Source: Aaosphaeria pasadenensis
Taxonomy: Eukaryota > Ascomycota > Dothideomycetes > Pleosporales
Length of the DNA: 64,000 bases
Reading direction: 5' to 3'
NCBI GenBank assembly: GCA_022813625.1
Contig: JAKLMB010000013.1
Location: forward strand, 248,001 to 312,000
In this document: piece by piece, positions 1-12,010 of the stretch
Layout of the letters: each line of letters starts with the position of its first letter
How positions within the stretch are numbered: position 1 is the first letter of the stretch
Made by a program: the position numbers and the translations under genes
Notes under the pieces: model-generated
The model's database searches: none
What the model was told of the DNA's origin: nothing
The model's input: only the letters and a program-made list of their open reading frames with translations

Positions 1-150
1 GTCTGCGAAAGCCACTTCTGCGTCGACTGCGACATGTTCTGCCACATGGTGCTCCATAATTGTCCCGGCTGCTTGAGCCAGCTCAACCCGGCCGCTGAAG
101 CACAGAATGGCGATGTCCAGGAGAATGGAGATGTTGCCATGACTGGTTGA
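1..150 (+). CDS. SSL1: TFIIH core subunit SSL1/p44, C-terminal end (partial)
   Basis: Reading frame 1 is open from the window edge to a TGA at 148-150 (49 residues). It holds the last part of a C4-type zinc/RING-like domain: paired cysteines in CESHFCVDCD, then HNCPGC, the signature of the C-terminal domain of SSL1/GTF2H2. In the family this subunit stimulates the XPD/Rad3 helicase in transcription initiation and nucleotide excision repair in the nucleus. The rest of the gene (von Willebrand A-like domain and zinc finger) lies to the left of the window. A short acidic, Asn/Gly-containing tail after the zinc domain looks lineage-specific. The identification rests on a short but very characteristic cysteine pattern. 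Confidence 0.85.
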   Translation, partial: VCESHFCVDCDMFCHMVLHNCPGCLSQLNPAAEAQNGDVQENGDVAMTG

Positions 151-1064
151 TGATCTTTATTCTTTTTCAATGGGACGGGGTCCTAGATATTGAGCATCTG
201 GGTGGTTGGATAGAATAACAATGATACCTTTTCATATGACTGCTCGATCATCTTGTGATTCTTTACTTCCAGTTGGTGCATCTGGGATTTTGATATGTGA
301 AGTCTGAGCAGATCGAATATTTTACATTCTTCACAATCTGAATTGACCCCACAATCGCCCATGACCTTGTCGTTTCAGTACTTCCAAGGTCTGAACATAG
401 CAGAGTAACGATATCAACCCTTATTTCATTGCAAAATATCACCGGCACATGATCTGCCTATGGGATATGCATCATAACTATATTTCGGGAAGTTAATTGC
501 TCCCCTCAGTATATAACTGTCGGTTCGATATGTTACCATCTTTGCTTCAATGTTGTCCTTCGGAACATTACTTTGATTGTAGTAAAGCAAGGTTCATTCC
601 CCATGACTGTCAGAATGTAGCACTATCGAGACGTTATTCTTTGGCCTACACTACAGTATGCCTCACACTTGTTGTCATAACTATGAACTTCTCGTTCCGA
701 AGCCACACGCAAATCGCACAATCCCGTTCCGCCCATTCCGAAAACCTACTCATAAGCAAACTACACTACTGGACCGCACACAGCTGCCGGCGGGATCGCC
801 TCTGACCCCACCTCTAGCTACCTAGGTATTTACCACTTCCAACCCACTACGCAACGTGGGGCATTTCCCCCTCCAAAGCCGTAAAAACGCACGCAAGAAT
901 AGGTGTGTGACGCGCGCGCGCCCACGCACGGCATGTCTATTTCCACATTAGCGCCGAGGAGCTTCGTCCGGCGGAGCTCCTCTTCGACTTGTCGTCTGCA
1001 TATTACTACCTGCCAGGCCCCTCTGTGACTAGCCGGCCTTCATACGCGTGCTATTGCAAACAAG
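151..1064. other. intergenic, SSL1 to FAH-family gene
   Basis: No convincing gene. It holds the 3' flank of SSL1 and the promoter of the next gene. An alternating purine-pyrimidine run lies at 908-925, and a 10-bp palindrome TACCTAGGTA lies at 819-828; the palindrome recurs twice elsewhere in the window. Confidence 0.6.
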
Positions 1065-2029
1065 ATGTCGACTTTCGAACGGCTGATTCGGTTCCAGGCT
1101 GAGGATGGCCAGGTGAGGTATGGGAATTTGACGAAGCATACGCCTACGCTTGAGATACAGGGTTCGAAGGTGGAGGTGCTGGAGGGGGATGTGCAGAGTG
1201 GGTTTAAGAAGACTGGCGCTGAAGCTACGGTTTCCAAGGTGAAGATTAAATCAGATGCGTAGATGGCACTTTTGTTAATGGTGTTTGTACAGCTTCTTGC
1301 TCCTCTTCCTCGAACCAACATCGTCATGTGCATTGGCTTGAACTACCGCCACCACGCAGAAGAAGCAAATGTAAATAACTCACACGAATTCCACCAATGC
1401 CAGTCACAATTGATTAACCAAAACCTTTCCCCCAGCTCGAAATCCCCAAATTCCCCACCGTCTTCACCAAGCCCCCGGACGCCCTCGCCGGACCCCTCGA
1501 CGACATCCCCATCCACCCAGACTGCCAATCGATGCTGGACTACGAAGGCGAGCTAACCGTCGTCATCGGCAAGGACGCAAAGAACGTGACCGCGGCGGAC
1601 GCATACGACTACATCCTAGGCTACACCGTCGGCAACGACGTCTCGGCGCGCAACTTCCAGCTCCCCGCCTCCGTCTCCGGAGGCCAGTTCGGATACGCCA
1701 AGTCTTTCGACAAGTTCGCGCCCATTGGGCCCGCCATCGTGTCTACGTCTGTCATCCCGGATCCGCAGAAGCTGAAGTACACGACTAAGGTTAATGGGGA
1801 GGTGAGGCAGCAGACTGGTACGGATGATATGATCTATAGCATTCGCCAGATCGTAGAGCACCTTTCCAGGGGAACGACGTTGAGGGCTGGTACGGTCATT
1901 ATGACGGGGACGCCGAGCGGTGTGGGGCTGTTCATGGATCCGAAGGGGTTCGTGAAGGATGGCGATGTGGTCGAGATTGAGGTGGAAGGTATTGGCAGTT
2001 TGAAGAATACGATGAGATTCGAGAAATAG
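1065..2029 (+). CDS. fumarylacetoacetate hydrolase (FAH) family protein
   Basis: Three exons: 1065-1238, 1293-1370 and 1436-2029 (introns 54 and 65 nt, both phase 0), giving 281 aa. The start is the first ATG of exon 1. Exon 1 encodes the small N-terminal region and exons 2-3 the FAH catalytic fold. The motif IGLNYRHHAEEAN sits at about 72-84. The predicted metal ligands are E121 and E123 in LDYEGELTV and D152 in GNDVSARN, matching the Glu/Glu/Asp set of the family. TGTPSGVG lies near the C terminus. Relatives include acylpyruvate hydrolases, oxaloacetate decarboxylases and ureidoglycolate lyase-like enzymes that split or decarboxylate beta-dicarbonyl acids. Substrate cannot be decided from sequence. 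No targeting peptide is obvious, so cytosolic is my inference. Confidence 0.9.
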
Positions 2030-2842
2030 TTGGGAAGGGGAATGGAACAAGCCGAATAGGAAGTCACTTCGGACCAGAAGGTGCACACAGTCGACTTGGA
2101 AATCACTATCGACACAGTTGGGCTCGACATACTTGGCCGGTTCGAGTACTCGTATGATGATCAGTGTAACGTCCGACATAGTATTGAAGATAGCGGAAAT
2201 GAATTACTACATCAATGAACCACCGGTACGCTTCATCCAACTTGGCTAAGTCAATTGAAACGACAGAAATGGGGAGCTCTAAGAATAGATGTTCCTAACC
2301 TCATGGACACTTTACCAGTCAAGTATACGCGACCCGTTCTTTCCACCGAACCAACTCCAGGGAAGCTACAATGTTATTTTATGAACAGGGCGAAAGTGAA
2401 AGAGGGCAAGCCCCTCCCCATGGCAATGGAGTTCGACCCATATCAAACAGACGCTCGCCTCTCGACCAATCTCCGTATCATTTCCATCCCCCGCCCCATC
2501 GTTGGGATATTTACTATCGTTACCAATACCAATATACTGTTACGCATATCTAATCCATTCGCTCGTACCTGATACTACGTCTCGCTACCAGACTACCCAC
2601 ACCCTCGCCGCCGCCCGCAACCACGGAAACCCTTCGGAATTCGAGAAACGTTGGGACTCGAATCTTGCTCGACGGAGAGCAATCCGCACCTCTGAACTCG
2701 AATCATGGAGAGTGAGTGCCGTGTACCTTGCAGCGAGAGAAAGGATCGCGAGCCCTGTTTCCACGTGACCAGGGGTCGTCCTCTGCTGCTTATATTCACC
2801 GACCCGGTGGAGGGGTTTGAGCAGTGATCAGCTATTAGTGTT
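2030..2842 (+). other. intergenic region with a possible upstream ORF
   Basis: Nothing clearly genic. A 40-codon ATG-initiated frame at 2705-2827 ends 15 bases before the start of the 489-aa gene. It could be an upstream ORF or an unspliced first exon; no good splice pair joins it in frame. Confidence 0.35.
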
Positions 2843-4312
2843 ATGAAAATGTTCAAACTCATCTGTCAAACTTTCAAGAATCTGGAGGATTTCCCCTGGT
2901 ATCTTTCCCCGCAGCGTGTGATCGAGCTGATTGAGGGGCGTGTAGATCCCATGTCGCAGCCAATTCTGGCAACGATGTCGTCGGGCGAATTTTCGAAGCT
3001 CTTGGACCTCTTGGAGGAAAAGGTGGATGAGTATGCAGTGAGGCGGAGTGAGGTGATGAAGAGAACAGCTCAGATCGCTTTTGGTCCTCAAAATGGAAGT
3101 CCTGCAACTGTCGACGGCTTCCGAGCTGGTTGCCCTCTGAATCCATATCATGCCTCGAGTTCGAGGATGGTCGAAGAAGGGACATCGTCATCAAAGACGG
3201 CGAATCAGCCCAACAAAGCTCCTGTGCTATTCTGGAATCAGACCGCGACTGGGATCACTGCTGTCAGGAATCTCGAACCAGTACCTGTTTATCAGCTCGC
3301 GCCCGCCACAGTAGGCATGAGCCCTTCTTCAATGATATCCCACATCTCGAGGATCCTGCCTAAGATGCGAGAGGATCACCCGAATCTGTCGCTCAGGTAC
3401 ATTAAGAGCGACATCATTCTCAATCCAGCAGACATTATAATCCTCAACCATTGTATCGCATGTCTCCCATGCAGTTACGGGACCTCTAGCGAGAGCACCG
3501 TCTATTCTCACGTCGTGGAATTCGGCTGGAACCATTTGACGGTGAAATTACGACCAGACGGGCTGCGTTTCTATCGCGACCTGACGGACATGAAATGGAG
3601 AGCATTAGTCACCACCAAACGGATGGAGGCCATCGAGACCGAAGAGGCCTACCAGATCCAAATGGACCGAAGGTTCGCCGAAATCATGAGCGAGAGGGGC
3701 AAAAGAAACGGCGAGGAACTGGCCCGGAGGAAAGAAGGCATCTATCAAGAATGGGATTTCCAGGCCGGAGGCTCGAAAGCACACGTCGAGGCCCTCGAGC
3801 GCAGGAAGAGCCAAATATGGAACGCCCAAAAGATGCCGAGCCAAGGCCCCAAGGAAGCAGCTCTCAAGGCTCTCGAGGCTCTCGAAGCTCTTAGGCGCGC
3901 TGAAAGTTCCAATAAACCGAAAAAGAGGACGAGGAAACACCCTGGCCCTCGTGACGTTGAAGCGGCCGCAGAATTCGCAGCAGAAACGGCGGCACGACTC
4001 CACGAACAGATAGAGAGCTTCAAATTCGCCAATTTGGATCCAGATCTCACGCAGCGGGAGAAATCGAAGATAGACGAGCTAGCGCCCGTACGTTCGTCCC
4101 TGAAGTCTTCCTGCTTCCCGACGCCGGAGAAGGACAAGAAACATGTCCGGTGGGAGGACGAGGTTGGTAACTGTCCAAACGGCCCGAAGCCGATCTTCGA
4201 GTACGAGGTTGATGGCGATAGTGGCAGTGATGGCAACGATACTGATGGCGATAGTGGCAGTGATGGCAATGATTCTGATGGCGATGTCGTCATGTCGGAG
4301 GATCCTTTGTGA
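2843..4312 (+). CDS. hypothetical protein with acidic repeat tail
   Basis: A single open frame of 489 aa; I do not recognise the family. The N-terminal ~230 residues have ordinary globular composition, including a conserved-looking block with HCIACLPCSYG around 205-215. Residues about 255-345 are highly charged and probably helical. Residues about 345-410 are Lys/Ala/Glu-rich with a basic run KPKKRTRKHP that could be a nuclear signal. Near the C terminus KHVRW matches the protein phosphatase 1 docking pattern [RK]x[VI]x[FW]. The tail holds an 11-residue acidic unit repeated twice plus a partial third copy. The start could lie upstream if the frame at 2705 belongs to it. The real-gene call rests on length and codon texture; the function is unknown. 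Confidence 0.6.
   Translation: MKMFKLICQTFKNLEDFPWYLSPQRVIELIEGRVDPMSQPILATMSSGEFSKLLDLLEEKVDEYAVRRSEVMKRTAQIAFGPQNGSPATVDGFRAGCPLNPYHASSSRMVEEGTSSSKTANQPNKAPVLFWNQTATGITAVRNLEPVPVYQLAPATVGMSPSSMISHISRILPKMREDHPNLSLRYIKSDIILNPADIIILNHCIACLPCSYGTSSESTVYSHVVEFGWNHLTVKLRPDGLRFYRDLTDMKWRALVTTKRMEAIETEEAYQIQMDRRFAEIMSERGKRNGEELARRKEGIYQEWDFQAGGSKAHVEALERRKSQIWNAQKMPSQGPKEAALKALEALEALRRAESSNKPKKRTRKHPGPRDVEAAAEFAAETAARLHEQIESFKFANLDPDLTQREKSKIDELAPVRSSLKSSCFPTPEKDKKHVRWEDEVGNCPNGPKPIFEYEVDGDSGSDGNDTDGDSGSDGNDSDGDVVMSEDPL
4211..4285 (+). repeat. 33-nt tandem repeat inside the hypothetical gene
   Basis: Two adjacent 33-nt units (4211-4243, 4244-4276) differ at two bases and are followed by a 9-nt partial copy. 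They encode the acidic unit DGDSGSDGND[T/S]. The in-frame length suggests copy-number variation would be tolerated. Confidence 0.85.
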
Positions 4313-4739
4313 TTGATTCCCTCTTTTATGTAGTACCTCCTGCGTTACGGACGGAGGTAGTGTTGTGGGGGTGGGAGCAAATTCCTTTTTCACGAAATCT
4401 TGGTTTTTGGAGGGTCAGTTTGTTTCCATCAATTCTTTTGGTCGTCGTTTCGTGTCGCTGCTCTTTGGGGAATTCTCAATGCGATGCGCGCTCGCGAAAT
4501 GACGATTCCTCCAGGTATCGTTGGTTTGGATTTCCTGTTTTGCGTATACATGGACTAGAAAGTGGCATCTACAACAGTCACGGTATCACGGAGCAAGGAG
4601 ACTGCGGGATTTGTTGTCTTTTTGACATTATCATCAATTCATCCATTCATTTTACAGAGTTAGCTAGCAGCATACCATACGCTTTATACACACTCCTTTT
4701 GAAACATCATTATTTCCCCCTACGAATTGAGACTACTGT
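4313..4739. other. convergent intergenic region
   Basis: 3' flanks of two convergent genes. I see no RNA gene or repeat of note. Confidence 0.6.
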
Positions 4740-6351
4740 CTACTCGTAGATCTTCTTGCACGAGCTGCTGCCGTGGCTGTGCCTCTTGACCTCCCTCTTC
4801 GCAGCGGGGACGGACCTGCGGGTGACGTTTGCCTTGGGCGGGAGGCTGTCGAACGAGGTAGCGTACTTTGCGACGGAGGCGGCGATGGCCTGGGTGTGGA
4901 GGACGAAGGCGTCGAGGGCGAGGTTGTTGACGTCGTCGCCGGCGTCGTGGTAGTACTTGTCGAGGGGCTCACCCGCGACGCCGCCGAACAGCGCGGCTTC
5001 CTCCTCCGTCTTGATCTCCTCGGCGCCGGTGAAGGTGCCGCCGGCGGGGATGCCGGCGTCGATGAAGGCGGCGTAGTCGGAGCGGCCGTTGAACTCGGTG
5101 GCCGTCGTGTTCTGTCCCACGCTGGCGAACCACTCCTCGAAGAACTTCTCGATCTCGGCGGAGCCCGCGGGGCCGGTCAGGTTGAAGGCGCTGCCGTCGC
5201 CGTCGTAGAGGGCGTGGACGTAGTTGGGGGACGCGATCATGTCGAAGTTGAGGTAGGCGCGGATGCTGGCAAGTTCCTTCGGGGAGGCGTGCTCGACGTA
5301 GTGGGTTGAGCCGAGGAGACCCTCCTCCTCGCCGCTCCAGAAGCCGAAGCGCACGGCGTTGTTGACCTTGTACTTGGAGAGCTGCTTGGCGACCTCGAGG
5401 ATGCCGATGGTTCCTGAGCCGTCATCGTTGATGCCGGGGCCGGCGCGAACGGAGTCAGTGTGGGCTCCCACGACGAGGACGGTGTCGTGAGAGCCGCTCT
5501 TGGAGGTCGCAATGACGTTGTTGGTGGTCTGGATTTGGATGTCGGTGACGACGTCAAAGGTGGCGGATACTTCTGTGCCGCCAGTGATCTTCTCTGCAAG
5601 TGCTTTGCCTTGGTCCAGGCTGAGGCCGATGGTTGCGATGTATTCACCCTCTGGGCGAGGGGGCGTTCCAAGTGTGCCCTCAATAGGACCACCGGGGATG
5701 TTGTCGTAGATGATGGCGCCGATGGCACCGGCATTTCCAGCGTAGACTGACTTCAATCCGAACTCGCAAGATCCACGGGAGATGAGGGCAATGTTTCCGG
5801 TTAACTCAGCGGGGTAGTCTGTCTGCGTTGGGTCAGTAATCGAAACATGGCGACAAGAAATGATGGAGTCGAACGTACAGGTTCGCAGCCAAGGTTGTTG
5901 ACAACGATGAGTTTGGCAGAACCATTCCCTGATGGGGAGTAATCGAACTGTCCAGGCTCGACGACCTCACCATCAAGCGTGAGCGAGGCCGTACCATTGA
6001 GCTGAACCAAAGCTGAGAAGGGCTGAAGCTCAATGTTGTAGTAATCGAGTTTCTTCAATTCCTTGACAAGGTACTTGACGGTCTCGTTGTGGCCAGCGCC
6101 GCCCATCAACCTGTTGCGGGGAGGGAAAGCATCTGCGTGGCTCTGTAGAGCTTTTGCGCCCTTGAGGAGAGCCTTCTCCTTGATGCTCTTCTGGAGCTTT
6201 TTCTGTGCTGAATTTAGCAAAACTCTCTTTCAATCAGGTCGAGGTATGCACATACGGAGTTTACCAATGGCTTGTGCCCATAGCCTCTTGGGGAGACCTC
6301 TGCAGCAGAGGCTGCTGCTAGAAGAGCTCCAATTGCAATTCCGAATCTCAT
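4740..6351 (-). CDS. secreted/vacuolar aminopeptidase Y-like metalloprotease (M28)
   Basis: Three exons on the minus strand: 6351-6256, 6202-5879 and 5822-4740 (introns 53 and 56 nt, phase 0), giving 500 aa, the usual size for the family. A signal peptide covers about residues 1-20. A protease-associated (PA) domain lies about 120-240, inserted before the catalytic domain. The co-catalytic zinc site is visible: H261 and D263 (GAHTDS), D273 (GINDDGSG), catalytic E305 and ligand E306 (WSGEEEGL), D334 (FDM) and H432 (YYHDAGDD). The family removes N-terminal residues from peptides in the vacuole or outside the cell. The C-terminal ~30 residues are basic, with dibasic sites such as KREVKR that might be processed. 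All catalytic residues are intact. Confidence 0.93.
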
Positions 6352-9300
6352 GATGGCAGAAAGATACAGTGGTTCCTCAGAGATGTAGAAGCAGAGGCTG
6401 GGACCAGGGAAGCATGGGACGACCTCAATTGCGGCCAGCGCCTGCCCTTTTATCCCCAGACCTTGTCGCTGGATACAATGCCGCTATCCGACGTGCGTTA
6501 TCGCTGAGGAGATGAGCTAACATCATCATCGCGGCCCAGAGCTCATAAAAATGTCTCGTATCCAAGGGACGACATTGACCAGAAGCCGAAAAGTTGCTGT
6601 CGATCCCCAGTATTCAGGAACGCCATCAACATAATGATCCCAGTTCCTTGTTGCCTTCTCTGGCATTGAATGGCATCATTGGCTGTTCGTCATTTATCCT
6701 TGCTCTTTGGGATATCTTGGATTACAACCAGCCCCGCTCATTGTACTGCATCCTGAGCTTAGCAGCGCTGGGCATACTTGGGGTGGCGTTGTCGAGAGAT
6801 GATGGCGTCGCTCGACAGTGCCAGAGAGAGAAGGAAGATATTGCTTACAGACGATAGAGCTTGATTGTGCTTGTCAACTGAGAGTTTGGGGAGCTTGGCA
6901 ACGGAATGAAGCGGTGCTGGATTGGGAAGGTGCGTTTTGTGATGATGTTGGAACCAACCACGTCACGGAGCGAGAGAGTCCTTTTGGAACAGGAAATTCG
7001 CAGTCATTTCTCCCCACTGTAGGTAGAGAATAGAATAGGCAAACATTCGCTTTCGCCGAAGTGAAGAGTATCTTGCGAAGCTATCCCGTGCACATGGGTG
7101 TAGGTTGGACGGACTTTGTAATCAGTGCAGTGCGACTCATGGATTGATTGTTCCAGACGCCATTGACGTTGTGGTGGTGCTTTGGTGTTACCACGGAGAC
7201 TGCCGGTTGAATACAAGATAACGCCTGAAGTACGTCGAATTTTACTCCACTGACGACTGACTATATATTTATAAAGCGAGTGATCAAGACATGGGCATCA
7301 TGTACTTTATATCTCGCGACACCTGAAGATGCTACGAGCTTGAGGTAAGCCTTGTTGTGAAGGGAAGCTTTGGGGAAGTTTGCTCCAGAATAGGGTGGCG
7401 TAACGGCCCGTAACGGAAACGATCTGCACCATTCCCAAGACAGCAATGGTCCCACGGGATGCGTGATAAGAGCAATCGAAGGATCATATCAGGTCCTTTC
7501 ATACGAGGGTCTGAGAGGAAGCGCAGAAAGGACGTCACAAAACGTGGATGGAGTAGGGCGCCGATGAGGTGGGTATACACATTGCATGTCGCATTATGTA
7601 AGAATGTTAAACTTTTGAAGACCTCGATGTAATCTGCGTTTTCGAGCCGATAGCCTCTGATGATGTATGAGTGTTGTTTGTATAAAACGAGTAATTAGAC
7701 ACAGAGCAACGATGGCGATGATGAGGCTGAACCATATACTAGAAAAGGGTATTGCTGCATGTCTCGCACATCATGTTTGGTTAACGAGGGAGGAGCTCCT
7801 ACGCTCTTGGAACCACGATAAGACGATGCTGTAATTTCCGAGCGCATAAATACCTCTACATGTGGCGCTTGAAGGACGGACTGAGCTCCCGTAGAGACAA
7901 GAAGGCAGAGTTGGCAAAGGATACCTCATACTTACACGTTCGTCGAAATGTAAAGTTTGTCTTGTTATTGATGCAGCACACCTAAAGGGCTGGACTCGAA
8001 TCTGCTAGGTGGGGAAAACATAGTATTGAACGGATTTTCAAAATTGCTGTTATGTCGATACGAACCAGAGCAGATATTTTCACTGTACGAGGAACAGCCA
8101 GCGCATCAGAAACGACCTGCGTGAATCAAACTGCTGCTGTAGGTATGCGCTATCACGAGTGAGGCGTGTAATACCCTATCGCTTCCACAGAACTGCCAGG
8201 CACAGATTGGATCGAGAGCCGCGCTTCCTCGATGCTTGAACGACCCAAGCCTACGGAAGCTTTGCCGAGTGATCAGATGTATTTAATGATCCTCTGCCAT
8301 CGATTGTGGCTCAGATCACAAGACTGGCAAAAGCAAACAATTCAAGTCTCTGAGGGCGACAGCCTATGGATCGATGTTTCTCTCCGGATCCGCTTCGTCG
8401 GATACATGCCACACGAATATGTACTTGGCACATGCTGCAGGGAGCAGCGGATTCATTGTGCAGTTTAACCTGCGGGTAACTAGAATTCAATCAATTGTTT
8501 CCGGGGCTGTTGACAGCGGCTATAAGAGGTGGGGTGGTGGCGAGCGTGACGATATCGTCAATCGGAATTTGTGTCCGCATCGCAAAGTGAGAATGTAGAT
8601 AGCGGTGTAGTAGTATTATGGGAGCAGTTCAGAAAGTGAACATGAATTAAGACGCGGACAAATCTACGGTGTCATTTCTGAGGGCGAGTCTGTCACTCGT
8701 GACTACAATGTGAGGCGCGGTTGTCGATTGGTGATGGATGGCGAACGGTGAATGGTAGATGGCGAGTAGGAAATGGTAGATGTGGATGATTTGCGAATCC
8801 TTGAAACGGCTGCTTATCGATACTCGTAGCGCTATGCTATTTCAACCTAGACTTGACTACTCCGAACTTGAGATGATACCAGATGGCAGAGGCCGAATGT
8901 TACATACAGAACTGTGTATGTACGAGTACATGGCTGCATTGCAGAGCAAGGAATCCGTTTCAAGAAGCGGTGAGCAAGCTCTTAACTAACCTCTAGTCCC
9001 GACCCGACCAGGTCATCCTCTAGTTGTTAGGGTACAAGTGCTTAGCTTAGTACCTGAGAGTACATCACAAGAGGCTCTTTGACCCTTTCACCATCTCCAC
9101 GCTTCTATGCGGAGTGCTCTAAATAGTCTAATGAGACTGTTCCCACTCTGCAGGCAGATGGAGAAATGTCACTTCTTTTCGATCTCGGACAAACTCGTGG
9201 GGTGTGATGCAGCGATCAGCGCGTAGGGGCATGCCTAGGTCTGGTCGGGTCTGGTCTGGTCTGGATAGATTCGTACAGTACTATGTAGTGTGTACTCCGT

Positions 9301-12010
9301 AGGTAGTCGTAAGAAGACACACATGCACGGGCTGACACGGGGTAGATAGGTGTGACGGGGATGGTGTGCTGGACGTCGTGACTACTTGTGAGGTACCGCG
9401 AATGGGCGATTCTTTGGTAGCACGACTTATCGTAACACTTTTGAGCGGCGTTTCTTAGTTGTTTGATTAAACAGCCGGAAGATGAGCTGCGATACGCTTA
9501 GGTAGAAGAGATCTTTGCCTTGGTCGCCACTTCGTGTGGTGAATTTGAACAATAATGGGGAATTGGAATGGTGGTGGTGGGATAGCGGGAGCAGCAGAAT
9601 ACGGGGTACCTAATGGCTTATTCGTCTGCAATTGCGCTCGGCATTGTTGATTCGCCCCGCCACCGCCAGTCTGCGGTAACCAGTGCACATGCAAGCAAGA
9701 ACCGTGCCCCTCCTTGCCTGTCGTGTAGATTCTCGTGCAATGCCTCTCTCTGTTGTACACCGTACTGTGTAAATACTCATTCGGAAGTGCAGATCACGGC
9801 TTCTGATTTGGCAAATGATGCGCGGCATTCTGAGCGTGCATGGCCTGGTCTCCGTTATATGACGTTTAACCCGGGAGGGGGTGGTAGATTATCAGAATAT
9901 GCCGACACCCCATATGGAGGAGGAGCCTGTGATGACCAAAATCGGACAAAAGCCTAGCGAGCACACAAAACGGTCTTAGGAGCACGCACCCCAGAATGTA
10001 CTGGGTACAAGTATATTGTATACCGACGTGGGCGCGAGCGTGGGCGTTGCAGATGTTGCAGGCATTGCTGGAAGGCGTTGTAGGCGAGCGGCGAGGTCAA
10101 TGAACCCGGGGATGGAGATTGTTTGATATCGTGATACCTGGGCAGCGCGGGCGAACAGCCAAAGAGGACATGGTCGGAGAGACTGGAATCATCGTGCTTG
10201 AGTAGTACAGTATTCGGATGTACATATTGTACGGGATACCTACACTGGTAGGTATCTGCGGAGTTCTCGTAGTTGGTTGGAATTTGACAATGGGGATGGG
10301 GGATGCGCCAAGGCATAGCCACCTGCACGGGGGTACTCTACTCATCACATCAAACAGTGAGGGGGTTCGGGGAGGGATGGAACAAACACTACCTACGTAG
10401 GTAATTACCTAGATGCTGCATATAATGTGGGCTAAGAGGAGGAGGAAGCGGAAGAAGAGGAAGAGGGGAGGGGAATTGCACAGTCTGACTGCAAACGCGC
10501 GTGCAACAAATCGGCGTTAGGGATGTCCCCCAATGATATGCCGTTCCTGTCTACTGTGTTGATTCCATCATTGAGTACATCGCAAACATACTCCGTACAA
10601 AGACTGTGGTCTCGCTTGATCAGATGAAAGTTAGTTGACTACTGTGTATGCCATGTTGAAGCCTGGTTGGAGGGGGTGGGGAGTGGGGGAAAGGATGTGT
10701 TTTGTGTTTGTATACATATATGGAGTAGTCATGTACAGAGTGTGTCATACGTTGTATGTGGTATGTTTTAGACTGGGCAGCAATTGAACCACATCGCTGG
10801 TGGCAACTAGATGTATGTTACAAATACATGGTCAGTATGTACTCCGTAATGCCACTGCTACCCTTTCTACCCGCACATAACTATGTACTGTACAATATTA
10901 CAGATACTCCGTAGGTTAACTATCTACAAGTGGTTATACACCCACAGGCTACGCATTTTCCTACTGGCGCGGGACTCGAGACAAGCGGCAGTGGCCAGGC
11001 TGCTGTTAAAGTCGGTGGCGTGCATGAGCCTAGTCAGGTTCATTCGGTTCCTTAGGTTCCTTGATGTTTTCCTCTCTTAGGCGTAGACTCGCCGTAGAGT
11101 TAATTAGGTAGAGCGGTAGACTCTAACAAGTAGGTAGGGTAATCCATAGGCAGTGGAGTGGTACCTCGTAGGGTAGGGTAGGGTTATAACTTACACAGTA
11201 TGGTGACACTGGGAGGTTCGGTTGGTTCGTTGGTTCGCCAGTTCGTTGGCTTTAAACACGAATAAGGGTCTCCCCTCCCACCCCTCGGTCGGCCCTGTCT
11301 TGTCTTGACTGTCTGTCTTGTCTACTAGTTAATACTCTGACTGATTGAACCGAGTGACTACTACTACTTCTGCTACTGCTGCTGCTGCTGCTGCTATTAT
11401 TGCTATTGACCTACAAAACACATCTCGGCCACTATTGTACTCGTACTTTCTTGTATCCATAGTAGTCTTCGAACTCGTTGATGGAGGCGACGAGCGTGCA
11501 CTCCTTTTCTTCCTCCTCCTGTTCAACGTACGAATAGTTTGCCTTATCACTACCCACTGTCCTTATCCTCACGCCTCTTCTGGGATCCTCATTACTACCT
11601 GTTACTGCCACCGTCACTGTCGTTGCATCCCCTCCGTGGTCCGTATCCATCGATTGTCGCATCTTCGGAAGGCGCGCAGGGACCGCCGCGTGGTGCATCA
11701 GCCAAGCGCCAGACGTGCAACACCTGCCATCTTGACCCGACCTTCTCTCAACCTCCAGCCAGAAGATCTTTTGCTTGTTGTTTGCAGTATCGTGGGGTTC
11801 GAGGGCAGTCAGTCCCGTGTAAGAGTTATTGTGTGAGTCCGCCTCCTCTCCGTCATCCAGCGCTTCTTCCTCGACGTATGCGCGTCCCCAGAGCTCTCCT
11901 TTTCCACCCGTTCCACCCTCCCCTCACCGCCAACCGCAACCCCACACATCCTCGATACATCACCAGGACTGTCCGCTGACCAGGCCTTTCCACAGTGTAT
12001 TTCTAGCAAG
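6352..12010. other. 5.6-kb gene-poor region
   Basis: Only short frames with non-coding texture on both strands. Contents: four exact copies of the 9-mer TACTCCGTA (9293, 10589, 10840, 10905), a GGTCTGGTC-type simple repeat near 9238-9265, a GA-rich tract near 10435-10470, and a CTA/CTG triplet tract at 11358-11405. The last ~700 bases are pyrimidine-rich and probably the promoter and long leader of the Pumilio gene. No transposon protein remnant was recognised. Confidence 0.55.
11358..11405 (+). repeat. CTA/CTG triplet microsatellite
   Basis: A run of CTA, CTG and ATT/GCT triplets in the presumed leader of the Pumilio gene. An overlapping frame reads it as polyalanine but is not supported as a gene. 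Confidence 0.8.

Noticed and set aside
4773..5309. Plus-strand 178-codon Gly/Val-rich frame
   Set aside because: Exact antisense of the aminopeptidase catalytic exon; composition is the mirror of GC-rich third positions.
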